Assembly: GCA_012515445.1 (NCBI GenBank)
Contig: JAAYYI010000079.1
Coordinates: 1 to 33,972 of the forward strand
DNA: 33,972 nt
From: Candidatus Bathyarchaeota archaeon
GTDB taxonomy: Archaea; Thermoproteota; Bathyarchaeia; Bathyarchaeales; Bathycorpusculaceae
Direction: 5' to 3'
Under the pieces are notes generated by a model that was given only the letters and a program-made list of their open reading frames with translations, did not search any database and was not told the DNA's origin. Below, piece after piece: positions 25,365 to 33,972 of this stretch. The position numbers and the translations under genes were made by a program. How positions within the stretch are numbered: position 1 is the first letter of the stretch; every line of letters begins with the position of its first letter.

Positions 25365-27137
25365 TTGAGCAGCGAAGCAAAAAGCAGCAAACAAGCATGC
25401 GACAAATTCGTCGCAGTCAACGAACTCGCAAAACGCAGAGGCTTCTTCTGGAGCAGCTTCGAAATCTACGGCGGCAGCGGAGGATTCGTCACCTACGGAC
25501 CACTTGGCTCACGCCTAAAACAAAACATCGAAGCACGCCTAAGAGACCTCATGGTCAAAAAAGTCGGCATCTACGAAATGGAATCATCAGTAATCGCACC
25601 AGGCAAAATCTTCGAGGCATCAGGCCACGTGGACCACTTTAAAGAGCCCATGGTTGAATGCCAAAAATGCCACATCCGATTCAGAGCAGATCATCTTCTC
25701 GAAGAGAAAGGCATAAGCTCAAAAGACGCCGAAAAAATGACCTTAGAGGACGTTAAAGCTGAAATACAGCGCCATGAAATCGTCTGCCCAGACTGTAAAG
25801 GTGCATTTGGCGAACCAACACGATACTTAACCATGTTCCAAACCACTATCGGTCCATACAGCGGTGCAGTCGGCTACGGCAGACCCGAAGCCGCACAGAA
25901 CATCTTCGTGGAATTCAACAGGTTATTCGCTATTTCACGTGAGCGTCTGCCATTCGGCGCAATACAAATCGGCCACGCACTGCGAAACGAGATTTCACCA
26001 CGCCAAGGATTAATCCGCTTGCGGGAATTCACAATCGCAGACTTAGAATTCTTTTTTGACCCAGAGGAACCAAACTGTGAATACATCTCTGAGGTCGCAG
26101 ACGAAGTCCTGCCAATAGTACTTGCAGAGACACGCCAAAACGACCAGGAAACCCCAACACTACTATCCGTACGAGAAGCACTGGACAAAAAAATCATCCG
26201 CTGCGAGTGGCAAGCATTCTTCATGGCTCAAGCAAAGCGGCTACTGCTCTCGCTGGGTGTCCCAATGGAGAATCAGCGCTTCATCGAAAAGCTGCCATGG
26301 GAGAAAGCCCACTACAGCAGCCAAAGCTTCGACCAAGAAGTCCTAGTCGATCGTTGGGGCTGGACCGAAGTATCAGGACACGCTTACCGCACTGATTTCG
26401 ACTTGTCATGCCATATGAAAGCAAGCGGAATCGACATGACCGTTTACAAAGAGTATCCCAACCCAGTGGAAACCGAGGAACTCGTAGCCAAACCAATCTT
26501 ATCGAAGCTTGGCCCAGTGTACAAGGGCGAAGCAGCCAAAGCAGCAGCGGCAATCGCTAAAGTTCCCGCTAAGGAAGTGCAGGATGCACTCGCAAAAGAC
26601 GGCTACATAACCGTAGAAGGCTACAAAGTCACCAAAGACCAAGTCGAAGTATGCATGCAGAAAACCACAATCCGCGGCAAACGCTATATCCCCCACGTAG
26701 TCGAGCCATCTTTCGGTTGCGACCGCTTATTCTACGTAGCACTCGAATATGCATACCGCCAAAAAGACGACCGCGTGGTTCTAAGCTTCCCACGGAGCAT
26801 TGCGCCAATCCAAATCGGGGTCTACCCGCTGATGGGCAAAGACGGCATGGACACCAAAGCCAAAGAAGTCCAGCGGCTACTCGCCTGCGAGGGCTTCATG
26901 ACTGACTACGACGAAGCAGGCTCAATAGGCAGACGCTACGCACGCGCAGACGAGGCAGGCGTGCAGCTAGGCATAACCATTGACTACGATACATTAACTG
27001 ACGGCACAGTAACCATCCGTGACAGAGACAGCTGGCAACAGGTTCGCACGCCCATCAATGATTTACCCAAACTGCTGCACAAGTACTTTGAATGCAAAGC
27101 TAACTTCACCGACTTAGGGAGCTTAATCAAAAGTTAA
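25365..27137 (+). CDS. glyS: Glycyl-tRNA synthetase, archaeal/eukaryal type
   Basis: The enzyme charges tRNA-Gly in the cytoplasm. The 590 residues are the usual class II homodimeric length. Motifs are visible: RRGFFWSSFEIYGGSGGFVTYGPLG near the N-terminus, GRPEAAQNIFVEFNRLF, motif 2 around LRLREFTIADLEFFFDP, and motif 3 EPSFGCDRLFY. Residues about 485-585 are the anticodon-binding domain (IAPIQIGVYPL). A zinc-like CQKC and CPDC pair lies in the insertion. The start is TTG with AGGT upstream. It is followed by the DUF47 and endA genes on the same strand. Confidence 0.95.
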   Translation: MSSEAKSSKQACDKFVAVNELAKRRGFFWSSFEIYGGSGGFVTYGPLGSRLKQNIEARLRDLMVKKVGIYEMESSVIAPGKIFEASGHVDHFKEPMVECQKCHIRFRADHLLEEKGISSKDAEKMTLEDVKAEIQRHEIVCPDCKGAFGEPTRYLTMFQTTIGPYSGAVGYGRPEAAQNIFVEFNRLFAISRERLPFGAIQIGHALRNEISPRQGLIRLREFTIADLEFFFDPEEPNCEYISEVADEVLPIVLAETRQNDQETPTLLSVREALDKKIIRCEWQAFFMAQAKRLLLSLGVPMENQRFIEKLPWEKAHYSSQSFDQEVLVDRWGWTEVSGHAYRTDFDLSCHMKASGIDMTVYKEYPNPVETEELVAKPILSKLGPVYKGEAAKAAAAIAKVPAKEVQDALAKDGYITVEGYKVTKDQVEVCMQKTTIRGKRYIPHVVEPSFGCDRLFYVALEYAYRQKDDRVVLSFPRSIAPIQIGVYPLMGKDGMDTKAKEVQRLLACEGFMTDYDEAGSIGRRYARADEAGVQLGITIDYDTLTDGTVTIRDRDSWQQVRTPINDLPKLLHKYFECKANFTDLGSLIKS

Positions 27138-27210
27138 GTAGCTACCTTTTTTAATACATACGTGTTAACTTTATGATTCAATCATTCATGATTATAGCGG
27201 GGGACACAGA

Positions 27211-27870
27211 ATAGTACTTCCATCAGAAACAGAAGAGCGCGTGAAGAGGCGCGCCCTCAATGCATGCCAAGATAACTTACGCAAAGTAGTTGACGTATCA
27301 AGGAAAATACCGCAACTAGTCGAGTTCTTCGCAAGCGGCGATAAAGAAAACGTACACAGACTCTTCAGCGAGATAAAAATGGGTGAAGAAGAAGTCATAA
27401 AATCACGCCGAATGGTATCACAAGAGTTAGCTGAAATCGGCGCTATACTCTACGCTAGAGAAGACTTTCTAAGATTCACTAACCTGTCAAGCGAAATCGC
27501 TGACTTCTCAGAGGGCATCGCGTATTACCTTGTTGAAATCATGGAACACAACTGGACAATCCCCAGTGATATCAAAAAAGACCTCCTAAAACTAAGCTTA
27601 GCAGCCCTTGACGCTACATTAAAACTTAGAGAAACCATGATGGTCCTCAACTACGGTTCACAGAAAACCCTCGAACGCGCCAAAGATGTGGAAATCGCCG
27701 AACGCATCGTAGACGACCAATACCGAGCGCTGACAATTAAAATCTTAACATCAAAACTAGACACGCCAGTACTTCTCCTTCTAAGGGATGTCCTGCAGCT
27801 ACTCGAAAACTCCGCAGACAAAGCCGAAGACGCAGCAGACACAGCACGTATGGTCTCAATGATAATGTAG
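27211..27870 (+). CDS. DUF47 (PhoU-like) family protein, probable AUA start
   Basis: The all-helical protein matches DUF47/TIGR00153-like PhoU relatives, often linked to phosphate uptake; no Pit transporter gene is beside it. From the AUA at 27211 it has about 219 residues and begins with a PSETEERVKRRALNACQDNL stretch. The GGGGG at 27199-27203 lies seven nt before the AUA as an SD. The alternative start, GTG at 27241, has no SD and cuts off part of the first helix. No ATG, GTG or TTG is available between the upstream region and 27241. The start is therefore an inference from SD position and helix length. Function is likely regulatory or chaperone-like. Confidence 0.72.
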   Translation: MVLPSETEERVKRRALNACQDNLRKVVDVSRKIPQLVEFFASGDKENVHRLFSEIKMGEEEVIKSRRMVSQELAEIGAILYAREDFLRFTNLSSEIADFSEGIAYYLVEIMEHNWTIPSDIKKDLLKLSLAALDATLKLRETMMVLNYGSQKTLERAKDVEIAERIVDDQYRALTIKILTSKLDTPVLLLLRDVLQLLENSADKAEDAADTARMVSMIM

Positions 27871-27886
27871 GACGAAGACGAAAACA

Positions 27887-28438
27887 ATGCCTAAAATACG
27901 GGTTGAATTAATAGAGAATTTTCTTGTCGTCTGGAACCCACAGGAGGGCTCCCAACTCTACAAAACCGCTTACTATGGCAGACCCGTCGGCATTCCAAAA
28001 CCAAAAATTCCAGAATTCGACGTACCGCTAGTACTCGATTTAATGGAAGGCTTATACCTAGCGGAAACTGAGCAGATCGAGGTTTACGAGAAACACGATG
28101 AACCCGTAAGTTTAGATAAGCTTCAGGCTAAAACCAGAGAATTATACGAGGAATTCGACGAGAAATACGCTGTATACCAGAATATGCGCAACAGCGGATT
28201 AATCGTTTTACCAGGCATAAAATTCGGCTGCGACTTCGCCGTATACAAGTACGGCCCAGGTGTGGAGCATGCGCCTTATATGGTTACCGTCAAGAAGCCA
28301 GATTCGGACATTTCCGCAACTGAGATAGTGAAGAACGGCCGCTTAGCAACAACGGTGCGTAAGCGCTTCATCATCGCGGTGCCGGATTTGGTCACTAAGG
28401 AAATAAAGTATCTGATGTTTAAGTGGTTTAAGGCTTAA
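27887..28438 (+). CDS. endA: tRNA-splicing endonuclease, probable catalytic (alpha) subunit
   Basis: The protein has 183 residues. An N-terminal domain (about 1-85) is followed by the nuclease fold: YAVYQNMRNSGLIVLPGIKFG, DFAVYKYG, EHAPYMVTV, and RKRFIIAV. The whole catalytic triad is present: Y120, H128, K159. The companion at 8064-8618 aligns at the same positions but has Thr for the His. The two probably form the heterotetrameric enzyme that excises archaeal tRNA introns at bulge-helix-bulge sites. It begins 16 bp after the DUF47 stop and overlaps the convergent pyrophosphorylase gene by four bases. Confidence 0.88.
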   Translation: MPKIRVELIENFLVVWNPQEGSQLYKTAYYGRPVGIPKPKIPEFDVPLVLDLMEGLYLAETEQIEVYEKHDEPVSLDKLQAKTRELYEEFDEKYAVYQNMRNSGLIVLPGIKFGCDFAVYKYGPGVEHAPYMVTVKKPDSDISATEIVKNGRLATTVRKRFIIAVPDLVTKEIKYLMFKWFKA

Positions 28439-29730
28439 TTAGCGATTATTGTCTGGTTTTGGAATTCTCCCCGGATGTTTTGATGTGGATAAACTTTGGT
28501 TGTCGCGAGGTTGCAGCCTTCGTCTAGGATAACGTCGTCGGCTATGACGCTTACCGCGCTGATCTTTGTGGGTTTACTGCAGTTTGAGTTGATAACGACG
28601 GATCTGCCGATTATGCTATCATATACTTCGGCGCTGTCACCAATTATTGTGCGATCTAAAACGGCGGAGTTCACCACCACAGCGTTTTTGCCTATATGCG
28701 TAAAGTTGTCGATGCATGAGTTCACTATTCTTGCGCCATCCTCAATTTGGCAGTGACGGCCGATCAGTACAGCACCCTCTATGGTGATTCTTTTCTGCTT
28801 GACCTTTTGAATGATCTCATCGCGGCGTATAGATGAATCGTCACTGTCTCCCTGAAGCCAAACCATGCAGTTATCGCTTAATCTTTCGCCAAAGTCCTTA
28901 AGAGTCGATAATCCGCCATGCAGTATGTTTTTCATGGCTTCAAGGTAATTCTTTGGTGTGCCGACGTCGAACCAGCTGCCTTTAAGTGTGTAACCGTAAA
29001 CTGGGCGGCCGGTAGAAATCACGTATGGGATGAAGTCGTATCCGAAGTCTAAGCGGTTCTTCTCCTTCATTATCTGCTGGATGCCTTTCTCCTTGAAGAT
29101 TCTGCGTACTTCAGGTGAAATCATGTAGAGTCCTGTGTTTGCGAGGTTACTTGGCGCATCCTTGGGCAGCGGTTTCTCGACGAATCGCTTGATGCGTCCG
29201 GTGCTGTCGATGTCTGCTATTCCTAGTCCTTCGACGTTGTCGACTTCGCGAAGTACGATTGTGAGGCATGATTCTTTTTCTTTATGGAAGTCAATTAGTT
29301 TCTTTACTTTCATATCGAAGATGTTGTCGCCTTGTACGGCGAAGATGGGGTTGGTGAGGTCGTAGTATTCCATGTTTATGCGTGCGGAATCAGCGCTTCC
29401 CAGGTCTGGGACGTTCGGCTGGTATTTTATGTGGATGTGTGGCTTTATTTTGTAGTGTGCTGAGAAGCCTATGCCTGACTGGAAGTAATCGTAGAGGTCG
29501 CGGTAGTTGGTGTAGCCTTTGACGCCGAAGATGAAGTTGCGTATGCCTTGGTTTGCAAGCGATAATAGCGAGAATTCTACTAGCGGCCGGTTTAGCAGTC
29601 TTAGACAGGCTTTACTGGTGTCTTGTGTCAGGGGCATTAGCCTTGTTGCTTTTCCGCCGACGGGGATAATCACTCGGATTTTGTCAGGTGAATAGTTATC
29701 GCCTACGAGTGGTGCATACTTATCGCTCAA
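28435..29730 (-). CDS. NDP-sugar pyrophosphorylase with left-handed beta-helix
   Basis: The protein has 431 residues. The N-terminal nucleotidyltransferase domain (about 18-270) has VGGKATRLMPLT (a GGxGTRL variant with Ala), FAVQGDNIFD and VEKP; it would join a sugar-1-phosphate to an NTP. The C-terminal part (about 310-431) is a left-handed beta-helix of hexapeptide-like repeats (IGRHCQIEDGARIVNS, IGDSAEVYDSIIG), seen in GlmU-like and mannose-1-phosphate guanylyltransferase proteins. The sugar and nucleotide cannot be decided from the motifs. The start is TTG. It may supply donors to the nearby glycosyltransferases. Confidence 0.87.
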   Translation of the reverse strand: MSDKYAPLVGDNYSPDKIRVIIPVGGKATRLMPLTQDTSKACLRLLNRPLVEFSLLSLANQGIRNFIFGVKGYTNYRDLYDYFQSGIGFSAHYKIKPHIHIKYQPNVPDLGSADSARINMEYYDLTNPIFAVQGDNIFDMKVKKLIDFHKEKESCLTIVLREVDNVEGLGIADIDSTGRIKRFVEKPLPKDAPSNLANTGLYMISPEVRRIFKEKGIQQIMKEKNRLDFGYDFIPYVISTGRPVYGYTLKGSWFDVGTPKNYLEAMKNILHGGLSTLKDFGERLSDNCMVWLQGDSDDSSIRRDEIIQKVKQKRITIEGAVLIGRHCQIEDGARIVNSCIDNFTHIGKNAVVVNSAVLDRTIIGDSAEVYDSIIGRSVVINSNCSKPTKISAVSVIADDVILDEGCNLATTKVYPHQNIRGEFQNQTIIAN

Positions 29731-29790
29731 ACCGATTCATCCTGCATTAAAAAGAGGCGCTGTTGACCTTTTAATGTTTTCCATATACCG

Positions 29791-30225
29791 CTAGCTCGGC
29801 TGCTTTTGGGGTTTGCTTCGATAAGTCGGTGTTTTAATTAAGTGGATACTTACCGCCGCAGCTATCGCTATCATGGCTACCTGTGCGATAAGGAAGTCGT
29901 GAACTATAAAAAATGATGAATAACCGATTGTAATCCAGAGTACCGATATGGCTAATATCTTGGTTTTCAAGGGGATTCCTTTGCCTTCTCGATAGTTTCT
30001 GATGTAACTGCCACACCATCGATTGTTCAGAAGCCAGTTGAGCATCCGCTCGGAGCTGCGCATGTAGCAGGCTGCAGAAAGTAGCAGAAACGGCGTTGCA
30101 GGCAGTAACGGAATAAATATGCCTATTGCGCCTAGTATAAGCGAGATTGTACCTGCAATTATCAGAAGGATTCGAAGTGCTCTGTGTTTTTTTATCTTAG
30201 ACGCGGATGGTGGCGCATTTGTCAT
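29791..30225 (-). CDS. DUF454 (YbaN-like) inner membrane protein
   Basis: From the ATG at 30225 the protein has 144 residues. The family signature is clear: IPLLPATPFLLLSAACYMRSSERMLNWLLNNRW, then a YIRNYREGKGIPLKTKI turn. Three to four hydrophobic segments are present. An in-frame upstream extension to 30279 is hydrophobic but not family-like, so I prefer 30225. Function is unknown in all organisms that I can recall. It is a solo minus-strand gene between the pyrophosphorylase and a repeat copy. Confidence 0.83.
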   Translation of the reverse strand: MTNAPPSASKIKKHRALRILLIIAGTISLILGAIGIFIPLLPATPFLLLSAACYMRSSERMLNWLLNNRWCGSYIRNYREGKGIPLKTKILAISVLWITIGYSSFFIVHDFLIAQVAMIAIAAAVSIHLIKTPTYRSKPQKQPS

Positions 30226-30340
30226 GGTGTTCAGAATAAACCAACGTTGGAAGTAAATAAAAATACTGTACGGTGACAAAGCTAATTTCTCAAGCTTCTA
30301 TTTCTCTGCCGATACCTCCCATTATTTAACAGCAGATCAA

Positions 30341-30575
30341 AAAATATTTCTAATTTAGAAGAAGAGAATGCCGCCCTACCACTTCATTTTCTTTAATTTT
30401 TTGCAGAAACAGCTGATTTTGGTTCAGCGTCTGAATTTTTGTTGTGGGTTGGTTGTGGCGATTGTACAAGCAAGAAAGGGCAAAATAGCGCTTTTTTGGT
30501 CGACTGTTAAAGGCGACGTGGTTAGGTTTTTGTCCTCTTATCTGGCATGTATGACTCCTAGCGTATACCCACGTA
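30341..30575 (+). repeat. Dispersed intergenic repeat, copy 5
   Basis: On the plus strand it has CTAATTTAGAAGAAGAGAAT, GCCGCCCTACCACTTCATTT and TTTTTTGCAGA, which follow the first half of copy 4 closely (AAATTAGAAGAAAAGG, CCCGCCCTGCTACTTCATTT, TTTTTGCAGA). The core region GTGGGTTGGTTGTGGC is diverged, and the distal half is hardly recognisable (TTGTCCTCTTATCTGGC). The frame LEEENAALPLHFL is interrupted by a stop. It fills the gap before the beta-mannosidase 3' end. Confidence 0.62.
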
Positions 30576-33080
30576 TTAGGGTGGCTGGTAAGGGAAAGAT
30601 TGCCACTTCAGAGCCCCTCTAAACTGCTCAATACTCAAGGGCGCCTCAAGATCTACAGTAACTGTTTTCTTTTGATGCGGAAGCAGATCAAAAAAGTTGT
30701 CGCTTAACTTCTTTTCCACATCGCCTATGTCCAGTTTAACTGCTTTAGCATAAACCTGCGACTCAAAAGTAACCGTAAATGTTCTATCGTTCACTTTCTC
30801 TACATATGCTTGGATTTGCGGTGCCGGTAGCTTTAGGTTCTTGGGCTCTACGGCGGTTCTTATGTCAACATAGAGCACTTTACCTGCGCTTTCAAGTGTT
30901 GAAACCATCAGGCAGTTACTCTTCAAGGGCAAATCTTCGAGGCTTTTATGGATCAAAAGAGCTGAAGTGTAGGCGGGTACCGGCCTTTTTGTTATCTCGT
31001 CGTATAGGACTTCGCCGCTAAAAGTCATAACCTCCAGTTTCAGCGACGCCTCCAGTGCCGTCGCAGTTTCATTGACAACGTATACTTCAACTTTGTCCTG
31101 CTTGATGATAAGTGGGGCAATAATCGGTTCATATGCCCTTTTCACGTAGTAATATGCTGCTTTAGGGTTCAAACCATAATCAATCAGCGCCCAACTGATG
31201 ACTGGCCAGCAATCATTAAACTGCCAGATGAGGCACCCGCTGGTCTTGAACATGCGGCTGCGCCAATGCGTAACTGCGGTTTTTAGTGCATCCCCCTGAT
31301 TTAACTGGCTGTAGAGCACGAAACGCTCCATGTCGTCTGGAACTGGGTAATGCACAGCAAGTAGCGCGCGAAGCAGCTCCAATCCGCCTGTTTGCTTTTC
31401 ATGCGCTTTAAACGCGTACGAGCTGGGCGTGAGGTCTTCTTTCTCCAAGTAGGCCGACAGCAATTTCATAGTAGGTGGCGCCTGCCATCCGAACTCCGAA
31501 ATGAAGCGCCCGTTATCCTCCAAGTAGCCTGTATAATCTATGCCTTGGCTCCATACTTCCCAGTTGTGTCTGTCGCCTTCATGTCTGCCTGATGCATCTT
31601 CACCGCCAAACGGGGAACTAGGCCGATAAGGACGAGATGGATCTAATGCTTGGCATATACGCGCTAACAGGGATTCGTAGATTGTTGAGCCGTAAAGCCG
31701 CTCTACTCTGTCCCGCTGTTTCCACAGTACGTTATGAAGCCACTGATTTTCATTGTTTCCACACCAAACCACAATCGACGGGTGCCCCCGGAGACGTAAA
31801 ATCGCCTCCATAGCCTCACGCTCAGCTTCTTTTAGGAACCACTCTTCCTCTGGGTAGCCTGCACAGACGTACATGAAATCCTGCCAGATCATGATGCCCA
31901 AAGCGTCACAGAGGCTATAGAAATCTTCTGACTCGTAAACTCCGCCGCCCCAAACCCGAAGCATATTAAAGTTGGCGTCTGCAGCGTAGCCGAGGAGTCT
32001 ATTGTAGAGTTGGTAGTTAACTTTTGGTAGAAATGAATCTGCAGGTATCCAGTTTGCGCCTTTGCAGAATACGGGTTGCCCGTTGATTTTAAAAATAAAC
32101 GATTTGCCTTCAGCATCAGGTTCCTGAACAAGCTCAATATTTCTTATGCCTACCTTGATTCGTGTATCATCCAGTAGCTCTGCCCCAGAATAAACCTCAA
32201 CAGAGGCGTCATAGAGCGACGGTTCGCCATATCCTCTTGGCCACCAAAGCTTGGGTTCCGTTACTTCGAAGGTGCAGTCAGCAAAGTTCCTGCCAGCTAC
32301 CACGTTTACTTCAACGTCTTCCTCTAAGCGTTGTCCATAACCGCTAAGCAGAAATTTTACACATAAGTCCTCTTCACAGGCGGCGTGAACTTCTGCAGTC
32401 AACTTAACCGTTGATTTCTGCACTGAAACACTCAAGGGCGTTGAGGCAACATATCCCAGTCGTGCTTTGTTATAGGCGTAGATTTTAGCCTCTCGCCAGA
32501 TTCCCGCTGTGGGTAAGGTTGGTCCCCAATCCCAGCCAAACGAGTACTGCGCTTTACGTACATATGGTCGTGCGCTAAAGTTTTCGGCGCAGAGGCAGGC
32601 ATACTTGTGTTTATGCTTAGCTTCCAGTTCACTTGCGACTTTGTAGACGGGTTTGAAACGTATAGCGATTATGTTTTTTCCTACTTTAGCAGCGTTTTTG
32701 ATGTTGAAGCGCCATGGGGTAAACATGTTGTTTGCCTCGCCGACTTTCAAGTCGTTAACCCAGATTGTGGCAAAAGTATCTAAGCCTCCGAAGTAAAGTT
32801 CAACCACATCTTTACCCATTAATTCCGCAGTTAGTTCTATCTCCTTTCGGTACCACCACTCGTTCTCGCTGACCCACTGCACTTCACGCTCGTTACAGCC
32901 CTTGAAGGGGTCAGGGATAAGCTTGTTATCCATCAGATTTGTGTGGGCAGTCAGTGGCGCCTCTGCTAGCAGCCAGCCCTCCATCGGGCAATCTACTCTG
33001 TGCGCTCCCTGCTCTTCTCCGTTAAGACCCTTGTAGCCTTTGAAACGCCATAATCCGTCGAGTTTTACTTCTGTAAGCAT
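30576..33080 (-). CDS. Beta-mannosidase, glycoside hydrolase family 2
   Basis: From the ATG at 33080 the protein has 834 residues. It opens with a jelly-roll sugar-binding domain (LDGLWRFKGYKG; VELYFGGLDTFATIWVNDLKVG), then an immunoglobulin-like domain and the TIM barrel with GNNENQW (acid/base E444) and SEFGWQ (nucleophile E529), and C-terminal beta domains. It would release mannose from beta-mannosides. No signal peptide is seen with this start. An upstream in-frame extension to 33248 is hydrophobic and lacks conservation-like features; AAGGGCA precedes 33080 as an SD. Its place beside a GT2 gene suggests turnover of manno-oligosaccharides. The 33081-33190 gap is AT-rich. Confidence 0.9.
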   Translation of the reverse strand: MLTEVKLDGLWRFKGYKGLNGEEQGAHRVDCPMEGWLLAEAPLTAHTNLMDNKLIPDPFKGCNEREVQWVSENEWWYRKEIELTAELMGKDVVELYFGGLDTFATIWVNDLKVGEANNMFTPWRFNIKNAAKVGKNIIAIRFKPVYKVASELEAKHKHKYACLCAENFSARPYVRKAQYSFGWDWGPTLPTAGIWREAKIYAYNKARLGYVASTPLSVSVQKSTVKLTAEVHAACEEDLCVKFLLSGYGQRLEEDVEVNVVAGRNFADCTFEVTEPKLWWPRGYGEPSLYDASVEVYSGAELLDDTRIKVGIRNIELVQEPDAEGKSFIFKINGQPVFCKGANWIPADSFLPKVNYQLYNRLLGYAADANFNMLRVWGGGVYESEDFYSLCDALGIMIWQDFMYVCAGYPEEEWFLKEAEREAMEAILRLRGHPSIVVWCGNNENQWLHNVLWKQRDRVERLYGSTIYESLLARICQALDPSRPYRPSSPFGGEDASGRHEGDRHNWEVWSQGIDYTGYLEDNGRFISEFGWQAPPTMKLLSAYLEKEDLTPSSYAFKAHEKQTGGLELLRALLAVHYPVPDDMERFVLYSQLNQGDALKTAVTHWRSRMFKTSGCLIWQFNDCWPVISWALIDYGLNPKAAYYYVKRAYEPIIAPLIIKQDKVEVYVVNETATALEASLKLEVMTFSGEVLYDEITKRPVPAYTSALLIHKSLEDLPLKSNCLMVSTLESAGKVLYVDIRTAVEPKNLKLPAPQIQAYVEKVNDRTFTVTFESQVYAKAVKLDIGDVEKKLSDNFFDLLPHQKKTVTVDLEAPLSIEQFRGALKWQSFPYQPP

Positions 33081-33190
33081 ATTGTTGCCCTTGTAAAGCG
33101 AAGAAGATTCTGCGCTAATAATCTTACTCAAAAACCATATAAATCGATTAATGTTTGCGGTTTTTTTGTTATTTATCGCTAACTTGTTGA

Positions 33191-33853
33191 TTATTTTAGC
33201 AAATAATATGCAAATAAGCATTTGATTGATGCGATGTTTATCCGCCAATTCGCCCTAAATGAGCTGCCGATTCTTGGGTTACTGCGTCTTGGCGGCGGAT
33301 CATACTTTACTTCGCTGATTCGGTATCCCCGCTTCTTGGCAGCAACCAGCAGTTCACCACCGAATGATTCACCGCACCTAAGCTCGACTCTTGATATGGC
33401 TTCTTGTTTGTACACTCTAAAGTTTGAGTAGAAATCCGTTGTGTTGCATAACTTGCCAAGTGTTTTAGCTGCCCATCTTTCAGAAAACCTTGGCAGTGAA
33501 CGCCGTGAAGCTACAATAACATCGTTGTCATCCATTTTTTCTAGGAGTAGCGGTATCAACTCTGGCGGGTTTTCGAGGTCAGAGTCTATTGTAACTACTG
33601 TTGAATACTTTGCTAATTTGGCGCCGTATAGCAACCCTTTGGTTTGTCCCTCGCGCTGTTTTCCAACAGCAACATCAGCATATTGTTTGGCTACTTCAAG
33701 TGTGCCATCAGTTGATTCATCATCCACCACAATCACTTCGTGGGCTATTTCTTTGAGTGCAGCGTGGATTCTTCGTATTAGTTCTTGTATGTTTTCTTTC
33801 TCGTTCCATGTGGTAGTAACGACTGATGTGCCCTGCTGTTTTTCGCCGTTCAT
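33191..33853 (-). CDS. Glycosyltransferase family 2, dolichol-phosphate mannosyltransferase-like
   Basis: The protein has 220 residues. The N-terminal GT-A fold carries VVTTTWNEKENI, the nucleotide-binding DDESTDGT (D44, D45) and the metal-binding DSD (D90-D92) followed by NPPELI, typical of DPM1-like enzymes. ESFGGELLVAAKKRGYRISEV is also typical of DPM1-like enzymes. There is no clear membrane helix, so a soluble or peripheral enzyme is expected. It could load a sugar on dolichol phosphate for the GT39-like transferase at 20086. The donor sugar is unproven. The 119 bases before its ATG up to the window edge hold no gene that I can support. Confidence 0.88.
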   Translation of the reverse strand: MNGEKQQGTSVVTTTWNEKENIQELIRRIHAALKEIAHEVIVVDDESTDGTLEVAKQYADVAVGKQREGQTKGLLYGAKLAKYSTVVTIDSDLENPPELIPLLLEKMDDNDVIVASRRSLPRFSERWAAKTLGKLCNTTDFYSNFRVYKQEAISRVELRCGESFGGELLVAAKKRGYRISEVKYDPPPRRSNPRIGSSFRANWRINIASIKCLFAYYLLK

Positions 33854-33972
33854 GTCTAACTCTTATGTGCTGCTCTGGGTTATTTAGCGGTGCGGTAGTT
33901 TGGCCCTTCAACAGCTTGATCTCTTGTGTTTTAGAGCCATAACCCCATCCTATTGGATACAATAAGCTTTTA

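Noticed and set aside
30368-30622. 84-residue plus-strand frame
   Set aside because: It overlaps repeat copy 5 and the 3' end of the beta-mannosidase and has no recognisable domain.
33081-33248. N-terminal extension of the beta-mannosidase frame
   Set aside because: It overlaps the GT2 3' end, is AT-rich, and the ATG at 33080 with its SD begins at the family N-terminus.
33720-33962. 80-residue minus-strand frame at the right edge
   Set aside because: It is antiparallel in frame shadow of the GT2 start and is rich in Arg/His/Thr without domain features.

Overview
The window looks like a chromosomal segment of a TACK-group archaeon, most likely Bathyarchaeia-related; the phylum is an inference and was not tested by a tree. 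Signs of archaeal origin are a 5S rRNA, type II methionine aminopeptidase, archaeal triosephosphate isomerase, archaeal/eukaryal glycyl-tRNA synthetase, a TrmB-family regulator, a GfcR-like phosphoribosyltransferase regulator, DUF1512, TATA-box promoters, many TTG/GTG starts, and a tRNA-splicing endonuclease split into two different subunits. There is no tRNA gene, CRISPR array, transposase or prophage module that I can see.

Layout. 1-5.1 kb: 5S rRNA, DUF1512 with a small membrane/zinc-ribbon partner, map (minus), DUF2284, DUF5615, a membrane protein, and a Cys-rich winged-helix protein. 5.2-10.7 kb: gfcR-like regulator, two tandemly duplicated VOC proteins, mtnA, the probable structural (His-less) EndA subunit, an exported zinc-finger/transmembrane/Mrr-like fusion protein (minus), and ribonuclease HII. 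10.8-16.2 kb: a TrmB-type regulator with two PLD-like and two CBS domains, then a tight tpiA-DUF89-glycogen debranching enzyme run. 16.2-18.85 kb: an AT-rich patch with two winged-helix regulators, a small membrane protein and two degenerate repeat copies. 18.85-25 kb: galT (minus), a GT39-like membrane glycosyltransferase and a large, sequon-rich beta-propeller surface protein. 25.3-28.4 kb: glyS, DUF47 and the catalytic EndA subunit. 28.4-34 kb, all minus: NDP-sugar pyrophosphorylase, DUF454, beta-mannosidase and a GT2 glycosyltransferase.

Together the genes favour sugar metabolism: triose phosphate isomerisation, glycogen debranching, galactose-1-phosphate turnover, sugar-nucleotide synthesis, beta-mannoside hydrolysis and probable dolichol-linked glycosylation of surface proteins, under TrmB- and GfcR-like regulators.

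The least explained signals are (1) a dispersed family of degenerate intergenic repeats, at least five copies, two of which share a 35-nt block with three differences; (2) the DnaJ-type zinc-finger/TM/Mrr-like fusion; (3) two genes whose best-supported start codon appears to be AUA; and (4) the two EndA subunits encoded about 19 kb apart with the catalytic His present in only one.
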